A stretch of DNA of 64,000 bases, taken from Hyphomonadaceae bacterium UBA1849 (GTDB lineage Bacteria; Pseudomonadota; Alphaproteobacteria; Caulobacterales; Hyphomonadaceae). The stretch spans positions 1 to 64,000 of the forward strand of contig DDIN01000006.1 of NCBI GenBank assembly GCA_002338565.1, in the 5' to 3' direction. Under the pieces are notes generated by a model. The model made no database searches. It had not been told where the DNA came from and saw only the letters and a program-made list of their open reading frames with translations. Every line of letters starts with the position of its first letter. Position 1 is the first letter of the stretch. The translations under genes were made by a program, and so were the position numbers. Positions 24,261-32,056 of this stretch are shown here, in pieces.

Positions 24261-24859
24261 CCCGCAGGATAGACGGCGTCGTGATACGTCATGGACTCGA
24301 TGGCGCGCTTAAAGCTGTCTTCTAGCGTCTCTCTGCATATCTCCGCTTCAATCTGACCGCCCCAGGCGAGCAGGGCTGCCTCATCCGGCAGTGACTTTAG
24401 TATAACGATGCTTGATACGGCCTCGCGTGCTGACACTTTGAAAATGCTTTTCGCTGACCGCGCCAATGTGTGAAGGCAGTTCATTGAGGCGGTCTGAAAC
24501 GCTTCACTCACTCGCCCGGTCAGAAATGAATCGTTCGGCGCCAAGGCGAGAGTGGGCCCGTCTTCGAGCATTGCGTCAAAATAGGCGAGGGCACTTTGCA
24601 ATAGCGCTTCCTGAGCAGATTGAGAATTCCGAGCCAGCTCGGTTACGCGTTCAATCACCGGGACGTGTAGCTGCAGAACGCCGTTCATGAGATCATGTTG
24701 TGTCGGAAAGTGTGAGTAGATCAAAGACCGACTGACGCCTGCAATCTCCGCGACATCAGCCAGAGATATTGGCATTACGCCACCTTTGAGAAAAACCGCG
24801 TTCGCAGCCTCAACAATGCGTTGGCTGCTTGATTGTGAATGATCGGGCATTCCGTCCAT
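24257..24859 (-). CDS. TetR/AcrR family transcriptional regulator
   Basis: A 200-residue repressor-type protein. The HTH is at about 12-58 (RIVEAANAVFLKGGVMPISL, then ADVAEIAGVSRSLIYSHFPTQHDL), the rest is the helical ligand domain. The divergent HiPIP operon begins 253 bases away, and the intergenic region holds a perfect 9-base inverted repeat, so control of the exported redox cluster is the natural hypothesis. The C-terminal end overlaps the other regulator gene tail to tail. Confidence 0.88.
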   Translation of the reverse strand: MDGMPDHSQSSSQRIVEAANAVFLKGGVMPISLADVAEIAGVSRSLIYSHFPTQHDLMNGVLQLHVPVIERVTELARNSQSAQEALLQSALAYFDAMLEDGPTLALAPNDSFLTGRVSEAFQTASMNCLHTLARSAKSIFKVSAREAVSSIVILKSLPDEAALLAWGGQIEAEICRETLEDSFKRAIESMTYHDAVYPAG

Positions 24860-24867
24860 TACGCGTC

Positions 24868-24936
24868 TTTCCGATAAGATTAGCTACTTAGAGTTCCTAC
24901 CGTTTTGAACGTTGGAAAACAAACAACTATCGGAAA
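24868..24936. promoter_or_regulatory. Inverted repeat TTTCCGATA...TATCGGAAA in the TetR/HiPIP divergent region
   Basis: TTTCCGATA at 24868-24876 is the exact reverse complement of TATCGGAAA at 24928-24936. The arms lie just upstream of the TetR start and toward the HiPIP operon. Between them, GTTTTGAACGTTGGAAAAC (24902-24920) is a looser palindrome. These are candidate TetR operators; no experimental or comparative support is available here. Confidence 0.45.
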
Positions 24937-25112
24937 ATAGCGGTGATTGTCGTTGGAATGGTGAGAATTTCAATCATGGAGTCCATTCTTGGGGGCGCAC
25001 GATCATCTAACCTGCCCTCCTCGACGCGCTCAGCAATACGCAATTAGTGCGATTGTCATTGACGAGAAAATGCGTTCAAGTTACTTCTGTTGGCGGAGGA
25101 AACGTAGAATCG

Positions 25113-25439
25113 ATGACGAACGTGATAAAAACAAACCCGACGCGTCGAACCTTTCTAAAAAGTTCTCTCGCATTGTCCGCCGGCGGAGCAATGCTTGCGG
25201 CTTGTGGAAACGGCGCGACCAGCAGTCTTCAATGCGCGACATCTGAAACGCTGTCGCGCAGCGAAATGCTCTCCCGGGAGGGCAGGAATTACGCTGAGGT
25301 TTCCCGAGTTGATGGTCGAAATTGTCTGAAATGTGAGTTTTACAACGGCCTCGAAGCCGAATGTGGATCGTGTCAGATCGACAATCTTCCAGCGAATCCA
25401 GCCGGACACTGCGTGTCCTGGACCGAGAAACAAGCTTAG
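25113..25439 (+). CDS. High-potential iron-sulfur protein, Tat-exported and probably lipid-anchored
   Basis: A 108-residue HiPIP, a one-electron carrier with a 4Fe-4S cluster. The N-terminus has a twin-arginine signal TRRTFLKSSLALSAGG (10-25) running into MLAAC, a lipobox with C31. Cluster ligands are assigned to C71, C74, C87 and C100 (C-x2-C, x12, C, x12, C), with the family's NPAGHCVSW ending; C84 is an extra cysteine. Start ATG 25113 follows GGCGGAGG at slightly long spacing. Folded in the cytoplasm with its cluster, exported by Tat and then held in a membrane, it would pass electrons in the periplasm. It leads a five-gene cluster with two haem proteins. Confidence 0.83.
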   Translation: MTNVIKTNPTRRTFLKSSLALSAGGAMLAACGNGATSSLQCATSETLSRSEMLSREGRNYAEVSRVDGRNCLKCEFYNGLEAECGSCQIDNLPANPAGHCVSWTEKQA

Positions 25440-25454
25440 TTTGGGAGGCAAACT

Positions 25455-26816
25455 ATGAACGGTATGTTCCGAACCCTTATTTGCGGAAGTGTGTCGGCGC
25501 TATGCCTCATTGGCGCTGCGGATGCGCAGGAAACACGACAGGCAGAATCCAGAACGCTTGCTGATATCGCAGAACCGGCGCGGCTGGCTGTAAGCGACCC
25601 GACGACGATTGGTCTAGCCTTCACATACTTCTGGTACGACGTCCACGAAGCCCCCGCCGACTGTCCGGATGGGTGGGCGATGGCGCTCCGGGATGTCGCT
25701 ATCATGCACCTTCCTGAAGAGCGTCAGGAGTTTTTGCTAAGGCCTGAGAACAGATCAACTTATTACCGGATGGGGTATGCGTTGTCCGCTCAACGGATGG
25801 CAGAGCAGGGCGGGGAATCTATCTGCAACATCCCCAAATCCTACGACGATCCTCCAATGCGTGTGGTTCAAAGCGATACCGCTTATGGCCGGGATCTGGA
25901 TGGCCTCATTTCTGACGGAAGCGACGCTCAGACTTGCGGTACTGTAGATTTTACAAGTCCTGACGGAACGCCTGGCGTCGACAATGAACTTTACCGGGTA
26001 ATGGGCTGCATCGATAGTTTCCGCAGGGACCCTGAGTTTGCCGGCGGCGCGATGGAAGATTACCACATCGGCTCTTATCGGGATGGCGAGACAACCACGG
26101 TGATGGAGATCCGTGGCGTTGATGACAGGCTGAACGACGATGAAGTCGAAATCGGTATTTACGCCAGCTTCGAGCCTACGATGTTTGATAGTGAGAAGAA
26201 TGGTCTTCCGCACGCCAGCATCACGATCACGGATAACAGAATCTGGCATAGTCTTGGCACCGGGCGCATCGTAGATGGTGAGTTGATCACTAATCCGTTC
26301 AGGCTCCGGACGCGCCTTGGCTGGTCTGGTCGTCCTGCCGAATATTTGATCTACGACACGATTATTCACCTCACGCTTAATGAAGACGGATCAGCGGAAG
26401 GCGATCTCGTGGGCTATTTCGATCTGGAGCATGCCTATTGGAATAACTTCCATGATGCTGCTGGCGCCTTACAGGTCGCAAATGGATACACATGTCCGGC
26501 CGTTTGGACGGCACTGCAAGAGCACGCTGACGGTCGATACAACGAGGCATCGGGCCGATGTACCGCCATCTCCACTGCCATGCGTATCGAGGCTGTTCCG
26601 GCGTTCGTTATCCATCCACCTGAAGATCAGCTCGTCGACTACGTTATCGACACAACGGAATACTATGGCGTTCCTGTGGAGCAGATCATGGTTGAAGGGG
26701 CTGGTACAAGGGCTCGGGAAGTACGGAGCCTCGGCCAGAGCGATGAAGAAGACATGATGGAAGCGCTAATGGAGGAGCTTGATAGCTCCGACGCCAGCGA
26801 TCCCGAAACATACTAA
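25455..26816 (+). CDS. Exported protein of unknown family, second gene of the HiPIP/DUF1592/DUF1552 cluster
   Basis: A 453-residue protein I do not recognise. It has a Sec signal peptide (MNGMFRTLICGSVSALCLIG, cleavage after AADA, about residue 24). The mature part has six cysteines in separate contexts (DCPDGW, ICNIP, TCGTV, GCIDSF, TCPAV, RCTAI), compatible with three disulfides, a GVDNELYRVMGCIDSFR stretch (about 177-193) and a C-terminal acidic tail (SDEEDMMEALMEELDSSDAS). No CxxCH haem motif and no catalytic motif is visible. A GGGAGG ribosome site is six bases before the ATG. It sits 15 bases after the HiPIP gene and 20 before the DUF1592 gene, so it is presumably part of the same periplasmic machine. 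Confidence 0.8.
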   Translation: MNGMFRTLICGSVSALCLIGAADAQETRQAESRTLADIAEPARLAVSDPTTIGLAFTYFWYDVHEAPADCPDGWAMALRDVAIMHLPEERQEFLLRPENRSTYYRMGYALSAQRMAEQGGESICNIPKSYDDPPMRVVQSDTAYGRDLDGLISDGSDAQTCGTVDFTSPDGTPGVDNELYRVMGCIDSFRRDPEFAGGAMEDYHIGSYRDGETTTVMEIRGVDDRLNDDEVEIGIYASFEPTMFDSEKNGLPHASITITDNRIWHSLGTGRIVDGELITNPFRLRTRLGWSGRPAEYLIYDTIIHLTLNEDGSAEGDLVGYFDLEHAYWNNFHDAAGALQVANGYTCPAVWTALQEHADGRYNEASGRCTAISTAMRIEAVPAFVIHPPEDQLVDYVIDTTEYYGVPVEQIMVEGAGTRAREVRSLGQSDEEDMMEALMEELDSSDASDPETY

Positions 26817-26836
26817 TAAGACGACAGGGCGAGGAA

Positions 26837-28531
26837 ATGGCCGGAATTAAAAGTATCGCGCTTCCCATCGTCGGACTTGGCGTCATCGCTGCGGCGGTGC
26901 TTGCTATACCGGACGCAAGAAGTCTGATTTTTGGCGGGAATAGCTTTGAAGGCGAGATACCGCCCCCGCAAATGCGTCGCCTTACGGAGGCACAATACCG
27001 AAACACTATTGCTGAGGTGTTTTCTGATGAAATCACGGTGGTTGGGCGCTTTGAGCCGGAAATCCGCATAGACGGTCTGGGTGCGATCGGTGCATCGCAG
27101 GCTTCGATAAGCGCCAGCGGATACGAACAGTATTACGGTATCGCAGGTTCTATCGCAGACCAGGTGATCTCAGCCGATAACTGGGCGGATTACATGCCGT
27201 GCTCTCCTTCCGAATCTGCGGAATTTGATCGGGAATGCGCATCTCAAATTATCGAGCAGTATGGAGAGGCTCTCTTCAGGCGTGATCTTTCATCAGAGGA
27301 TGTTGAGGTCTGGGCAGATGCGATGCATGCATCAATGGCTCAGGTTGGCTCCTTTGAGAATGCTGCAGGGCTTGTCATTGAAGGCATGCTGTCATCTCCG
27401 CAATTCCTTTTCATCATCGACCGGTTAGAAGATGACGGACGCGGCGATGTCAGGCTCACAAATCATTCCATGGCAGCGCGCCTGAGCTATTTTCTGTGGA
27501 ATTCCGCTCCTGATGAAGAGCTGTTACGAGCGGCGCGGGCTGGTGAGCTTCATTCTCGCGAAGGTCTGGAGGCTCAGGTCGAGCGCATGATTGCCTCGGA
27601 GAATCTCAGACAGGGATCGCGCGCATTCTACGATGACTTTCTGGACCTTTCCCGATTTTCTTCACTTGAAAAAGACAGGCTGATTTATCCGGCTTTCAAT
27701 CAGGCGGTTGCTGACGATGCCCATGAACAGCTGATGATGTTTCTGGATCATCACTTGATCGACAATGAAGCGCCTTACCCTTCTATTTTCACCGCGAAGG
27801 AAACTTTTCTAACCCGTTCTTTGGGGATGATTTACGCCGTTCCCGTTGTCCCGTCGGAAGGATGGGAGCTGGTTCGCTTTCCTGAAGATGACATCCGTGG
27901 CGGGCTCCTGTCCCACGCCGGTTTCACGGCACTTCATTCTCATCCTGGCCGGTCTTCCGCGACATTGCGAGGTATCGCCGTTAGACAGTCTTTGCTCTGT
28001 CAGACGGTGGCGCCAGCGCCAGCAGCGGTGAATTTTACAGTCGTTCAGGACGTCGATAATCCGGAGTTCAGAACCGCAAGGGCGCGTCTGACCCAGCACC
28101 GCACCGATGCGGCCTGCGCAAGTTGTCACCGCTTTATCGATCCGATCGGGCTCTCATTAGAGAATTTTGATGGCGCCGGCATGTACCGCATTCGCGAGCA
28201 TGGTGAGATGATCGACACCAGTGGCGAAGTTGATGGCATCGCGTACGACGATCTGCCGGCTTTAGAGAACATTCTGGCGAACCATGAGGCTGCAACATCC
28301 TGCGTTGTTGAACGCCTTCAACACTATGCCACCGGACGATCGAACACTGAAATAGACAGCTATTGGAATGTCGAACTCATGAGAGGGTTTGAGCGGTCCG
28401 ATTACAATTTCCGTGAGCTCATGGCGACGATCGCGCGTAGTGAACAATTTTATGCGGTTTCGCTGCCGGAAGCGGAAGGAGGCGAAGACCTCCAACAAGC
28501 AAACATACCTACACAGGAGAGGAATTCATGA
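26837..28531 (+). CDS. DUF1592/DUF1588 domain protein with one haem c site
   Basis: A 564-residue exported protein. After a hydrophobic N-terminal anchor or signal (about 5-24) the domains follow in the order known from planctomycete and myxobacterial proteins: DUF1587-like (RRLTEAQYRNTIAEVF, about 47-62), DUF1592 (ALFRRDLSSEDVEVW and SPQFLFIIDRLE), DUF1588 (GGLLSHAGFTALHSHPGRSS, about 355-374) and DUF1585 at the C-terminus (VVERLQHYATGRSN; NFRELMATIARSEQFY). The DUF1588 part contains CASCHRFIDPIGLSLENFDG, a CxxCH haem-attachment motif. Function unknown; such proteins are nearly always paired with a DUF1552 protein, and here the DUF1552 ATG overlaps its stop by four bases. Confidence 0.88.
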   Translation: MAGIKSIALPIVGLGVIAAAVLAIPDARSLIFGGNSFEGEIPPPQMRRLTEAQYRNTIAEVFSDEITVVGRFEPEIRIDGLGAIGASQASISASGYEQYYGIAGSIADQVISADNWADYMPCSPSESAEFDRECASQIIEQYGEALFRRDLSSEDVEVWADAMHASMAQVGSFENAAGLVIEGMLSSPQFLFIIDRLEDDGRGDVRLTNHSMAARLSYFLWNSAPDEELLRAARAGELHSREGLEAQVERMIASENLRQGSRAFYDDFLDLSRFSSLEKDRLIYPAFNQAVADDAHEQLMMFLDHHLIDNEAPYPSIFTAKETFLTRSLGMIYAVPVVPSEGWELVRFPEDDIRGGLLSHAGFTALHSHPGRSSATLRGIAVRQSLLCQTVAPAPAAVNFTVVQDVDNPEFRTARARLTQHRTDAACASCHRFIDPIGLSLENFDGAGMYRIREHGEMIDTSGEVDGIAYDDLPALENILANHEAATSCVVERLQHYATGRSNTEIDSYWNVELMRGFERSDYNFRELMATIARSEQFYAVSLPEAEGGEDLQQANIPTQERNS

Positions 28532-29874
28532 GCGGCATTGAACGTAAAAGCCTTTCGCGCAGGTCTCTCCTGCGGGGTATGTTGCAGGGAACGGCGATTG
28601 GTGTAGGGCTGCCATGGCTTGAGTGCCTGGTTCCGTCCGCTCTGGCTGAAGGCGCAGCGGTGCACCCTTTGCGGTTTGGCACATGGTTCTGGGGGCTGGG
28701 CGTAACGCCGGGCCGCTGGACCCCGACTGTTGGAGAGGATGGTCAGCTTAATCTGTTGCCGGAGTCTGCGCCTCTTGAGTCGGTAAAACGCCATTTGAAC
28801 TTTATGACGGGCTTTGACGCTATTCTTGATGGTCGCCCAAACCATGTCCATTTCAGTGGCACGTTCGCTCTACGATCCGGAATTGCGTGTCAGAAGATCG
28901 GACAGGTCGAGGGGCCGACCTTTGAAAACCATATCGCAGATCATATGAGCGCGTCGAAACGCTTCAAGACAATCGATTTTGCAGCCACGGGTAACCCTCG
29001 TGACGCATACAGTTTTCGCTCTGCGCAGGTACGCAATACTCCTGAAACAACTCCGATCCAGCTTTACAACCGGATATTTGGAAGCGGTTTCCAACGACCT
29101 GGCGAAGGTGAGTTTGAGCCTGATCCAAGAACGCTTAGCCGTTTGAGCGTGCTCTCGGTCGTGGGTGAGCAAAGGCGTTCTTTAGAAGCGCAACTCGGTC
29201 GGGAAGACCGCCAACGCCTTGATCAGTACTTCACGTCCGTTCGTGAGGTTGAGCAGCAACTCGAACTGCAAACGCAGGAACCTGTGATTCCTGAAGCTTG
29301 CACCATTCCGGAGAGCCCTGCGCAGACAGAAGGCAATTACGATCTTGCCAATGTTCACGCGAACCATGCGGTGATGTCACGGCTGCTCGCACTTGCGCTG
29401 GCGTGTGACCAGACGCGCAACTTCAATGCGCTTTTCTCAAATTCAGCGTCGAGCCTCCACAGGAGCGGTGAGGCCAGCAGTCACCACCTGTTTACCCATG
29501 AGGAGTTCACTGACTCCGACCTTGGCTATCAGGTAGAGACAAGTCAGTTTGTGATCGAGAATATGAAAGGCTTTGCGACCTTCGTAGAGACACTTGCATC
29601 TATCCCTGAAGGTGATGGTACGCTTCTCGATAACACACTTGTTCTTGCGCACTCGGATACCTCATGGGCGAAAATCCATGCAGTTCAAAACATACCAATG
29701 ATGACTGCGGGTAGCTTTGGCGGTCGTATCAAGACGGGTCAGAATATCGTGGCAAATGGAGACCCGATCACGCGGGTTGGTCTCACGATGCAACAGATCA
29801 CCGGATTGCCGGTAGAGCGCTATGGGACGCGCTCTATGGAGACCACCAGCCCCGTCACGCAGCTGTACGCTTAG
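28528..29874 (+). CDS. DUF1552 family protein, Tat-exported
   Basis: A 448-residue protein whose N-terminus holds a twin-arginine signal (LSRRSLLRGMLQGTAIGVGL, about 8-27, cleavage near SALA). Family segments include LRFGTWFWGLGVTPGRWTP (about 49-67), the NFMTGFDAILDGRPNHVHFSG stretch (split here as NFMTGFD and NHVHFSG), HHLFTHEE and the late DNTLVLAHSDTSWAKIH. The overall pattern recalls DUF1501/sulfatase-like metal-dependent proteins, with conserved His and Asp residues but no assigned activity. Tat export suggests it folds around a cofactor or metal first. Coupled to the DUF1592 gene. Confidence 0.87.
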   Translation: MSGIERKSLSRRSLLRGMLQGTAIGVGLPWLECLVPSALAEGAAVHPLRFGTWFWGLGVTPGRWTPTVGEDGQLNLLPESAPLESVKRHLNFMTGFDAILDGRPNHVHFSGTFALRSGIACQKIGQVEGPTFENHIADHMSASKRFKTIDFAATGNPRDAYSFRSAQVRNTPETTPIQLYNRIFGSGFQRPGEGEFEPDPRTLSRLSVLSVVGEQRRSLEAQLGREDRQRLDQYFTSVREVEQQLELQTQEPVIPEACTIPESPAQTEGNYDLANVHANHAVMSRLLALALACDQTRNFNALFSNSASSLHRSGEASSHHLFTHEEFTDSDLGYQVETSQFVIENMKGFATFVETLASIPEGDGTLLDNTLVLAHSDTSWAKIHAVQNIPMMTAGSFGGRIKTGQNIVANGDPITRVGLTMQQITGLPVERYGTRSMETTSPVTQLYA

Positions 29875-29902
29875 ACAGATACTTCCAGACAGGAGAGTCA
29901 GT

Positions 29903-30409
29903 TTGAAATTCGACTTAATCAAGTCAGCGGCCGGAAGAGGTATTCTTCCGGCCTTAGCTTTAATGCTCGCATCATGTGGGGGAGGCAGTGAACCGCCGCG
30001 CGTGCTTTCGGAAGAAGAGCAAGCGATAAAGGATCAGATCGAAGCCCGCCGCGCGAACTTTCATGATCTTGGGGCTGCTTTCAAAGCAGTAGGTGACGAG
30101 CTAAGGGCAGGGCGTCCAACAAGCCCGACTTCGATTTTCTCTATTCAAGCCATTCGTAGCTATGCGCCTCAGATGGCGAGCTGGTTTCCCGAGGGTAGCG
30201 GACCTGAGACAGGCTTTGAGACCGACTCTCTAAGTGCCGTTTGGGAGGATGAGGACGCATTCGCGCAATCGCTTCAGGACTTTCAGGCGACCGTAGTGGA
30301 CTTTTCAGCCTCCGCTGTTGCTAATGATGGCGACGCTATCAGAGCGCAGTTCAGGGTGGTTGGTGAAAGCTGTGAAAGCTGTCACGAGCGTTTCAGAGCC
30401 GAAGAATAG
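29903..30409 (+). CDS. Lipoprotein cytochrome c (cytochrome c-prime-like)
   Basis: A 168-residue exported haem protein. Starting at TTG 29903, which has AGGAGAG five bases upstream, it has a short lipoprotein signal ending LMLASC (C25) followed by GGGSEPP. The mature part is alpha-helical (AIKDQIEARRANFHDLGAAFK), and the single haem motif CESCH (157-161) lies eight residues from the C-terminus, the hallmark placement of class II cytochromes c-prime. I expect a four-helix bundle anchored to a periplasmic membrane face. It closes the HiPIP cluster, giving it two haem c proteins and one Fe-S protein. Earlier in-frame starts lack ribosome sites. Confidence 0.82.
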   Translation: MKFDLIKSAAGRGILPALALMLASCGGGSEPPRVLSEEEQAIKDQIEARRANFHDLGAAFKAVGDELRAGRPTSPTSIFSIQAIRSYAPQMASWFPEGSGPETGFETDSLSAVWEDEDAFAQSLQDFQATVVDFSASAVANDGDAIRAQFRVVGESCESCHERFRAEE

Positions 30410-30438
30410 TGCCATGTTAGAAAAGTTTATCTCCTGCG

Positions 30439-30470
30439 ACCTCGCCGACTCATCGCGGCGGGGTTATTCC
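30439..30470 (+). terminator. Probable terminator of the HiPIP/DUF1592/DUF1552 cluster
   Basis: ACCTCGCCG (30439-30447) pairs with CGGCGGGGT (30456-30464) around an 8-base loop, nine pairs with one T-G, followed by TATTCCTTTC. The tail is T-rich but interrupted, so efficiency is uncertain. Confidence 0.6.
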
Positions 30471-30502
30471 TTTCAGGCAAAGAGAGCAGGGAGATAACGC
30501 AC

Positions 30503-31636
30503 ATGACGGATAAAACTTTTGAGGGCGCGCGGTTATTCGGTCTGCCTCACTCTTATTACACGGTCATCGCCCGCTCCTATCTCAGAATGAACCAGTTTGG
30601 CGTGTCGGAGGTTAGCTCTCGTCATCCGGATTTCGCCGCGAAAATTTATCCGCAAATCAAACGCGGCATTATTCCCGTGTTGGAACTGCCAGATGGCACA
30701 GTCATCCAGGATAGCCTCGACATCATTGAGGCCGGTGAAGCGCTGTCGCCCCGGTTCCCGGCGTTACCCGAAGACGCTGCGATGAAGAGCCTCGCTTATC
30801 TCTTCTTTTTATATGGCAGTCAGGCACTGCTAAAAGCTGCGATGCATTACCGATGGACGTTCTATCCGGATCAAAAAGAGTTTCTTGACCATGCGTTCGG
30901 ATTGGATCCTGACGACCTGTCCAGCGCTAAGGTGATGGATAAAATGCGCAGCTATCTGCCTATCCTTGGAGTGACAGAGCAATCAATTCCTCACATCGAA
31001 GCATCGTTCATAGCGCTTCTGAAAAAGCTGGATGCCCATTTCAGTATCTACCCGTTTATCCTGGGACAGGCGCCGACACTCGCAGACTATGGAATGCTTG
31101 GGCCGCTATTCGCCCACCTTGGGCGTGATCCCGTCCCTGAGGCCATAATGAAGCGAGAAGCGCCCAATGTGTACAGATGGACTGAGCGCATGAATGCTGG
31201 CGCCTACGATGTGCCGGAATACGTTCAGGGAGCTCCCGACGTATCTTTGGAGAACATGCCGGAAACCCTCCACGCTTTGATTGAGCTCATCGGACGCGAT
31301 TACAGCGATGAGGCTTCCGACCGTTTCGACTTTATCCGACAGTGGCTTCTGGAAAATAACCCCGATGATGGCGAGCCTGTGTCAGCCAAGCCATCTCAGC
31401 GCGCTATAGGCGTGACCGAGGTTCGCTACGGCGACGGTCAGGTTCAGGTCGCTGTTCAGCCTTATATCCTCTATATTCAGCGCCGCTTGCAGGCATCAGT
31501 GAATAGCGCCTCAGAAGCATCCAGGGGCCTGATCACTGATTTGCTGAACCGGCATTCGCTGGCGATCCTTTTGGAGCCGCAGCTTCCGTGCACAGTAGGC
31601 CGGAAAGACAATATCGAAATCTGGGAAAAGGTCTGA
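30503..31636 (+). CDS. Glutathione S-transferase family protein with C-terminal extension
   Basis: A 377-residue protein. The thioredoxin-like N-terminal domain is recognisable (ARLFGLPHSYYTVIARSYLR, RGIIPVLELPDGTVIQDSLDIIE at about 54-76, matching the cis-Pro and the ESxxI-type glutathione contact as QDSLDI), followed by a GST C-terminal helical domain (FILGQAPTLADYGMLGPLFAHL at about 187-208). After about residue 295 there is an extension not seen in standard 200-230 residue GSTs (SQRAIGVTEVRYGDGQVQVA onward). Substrate unknown. A good ribosome site (AGGGAGA) precedes the ATG. It lies just before tRNA-Ser on the other strand and has no obvious operon partner. Confidence 0.82.
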   Translation: MTDKTFEGARLFGLPHSYYTVIARSYLRMNQFGVSEVSSRHPDFAAKIYPQIKRGIIPVLELPDGTVIQDSLDIIEAGEALSPRFPALPEDAAMKSLAYLFFLYGSQALLKAAMHYRWTFYPDQKEFLDHAFGLDPDDLSSAKVMDKMRSYLPILGVTEQSIPHIEASFIALLKKLDAHFSIYPFILGQAPTLADYGMLGPLFAHLGRDPVPEAIMKREAPNVYRWTERMNAGAYDVPEYVQGAPDVSLENMPETLHALIELIGRDYSDEASDRFDFIRQWLLENNPDDGEPVSAKPSQRAIGVTEVRYGDGQVQVAVQPYILYIQRRLQASVNSASEASRGLITDLLNRHSLAILLEPQLPCTVGRKDNIEIWEKV

Positions 31637-31649
31637 CCACCGGGAAGGG

Positions 31650-31737
31650 TGGCGGATGAGGAGGGATTCGAACCCCCGGAACCTCTCGGTTCAACGGTTT
31701 TCAAGACCGCCGCAATCGACCACTCTGCCACTCATCC
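31650..31737 (-). tRNA. tRNA-Ser (anticodon TGA)
   Basis: On the minus strand: acceptor GGATGAG (31737-31731) against CTCATCC, D-arm with GGTCGA, anticodon loop CTTGAAA with TGA at 31703-31701, a long class II variable arm, T-loop TTCGAAT, discriminator G and encoded CCA (31652-31650). The 88-base length and long variable arm identify serine; it reads UCA codons. Confidence 0.96.
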
Positions 31738-32056
31738 AGTCAGGTGTGCCGAAATGAAATAATTTTTGTCGTTTGGCAAGTGGCGAAAAGAGACAAAAAA
31801 AAATTTCATGCGTTTTCGGCTTTACCTTAACACGAAATTCACCTCAGATTCATCGGCGTTCAGGTAACTCGAATAGTTAATTCGGTTCGAAAATGGTGCT
31901 TTATCGAGAAAAGCGTAAATAAAACCGCGCTTTTGGGTTAACTCTTTGAGAAATTTCGGTCCGTACGGTCAAAATCGGCCAGGAGAAAAATAAAACCGGC
32001 CAGCTCCTTGCAACAGGCGAGGGGTGTTTAAAATCGAGACCAAGGGAAGACCAGAT
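31738..32056. other. AT-rich intergenic region (about 320 bp) before rlpA
   Basis: No gene is visible. The first half contains a run of nine A residues (near 31795) and is the promoter side of tRNA-Ser. TTAACACGAAATTCA (near 31828) is one base off the CtrA consensus TTAA-N7-TTAA, and CGAATAGTTAATTCG (near 31870) is a small palindrome. Either could serve rlpA regulation; both are weak evidence. Confidence 0.4.

Noticed and set aside
31650..31737. tRNA-Ser as an integration site of a genomic island
   Set aside because: No direct repeat of the tRNA end, integrase or composition shift is visible on either side.
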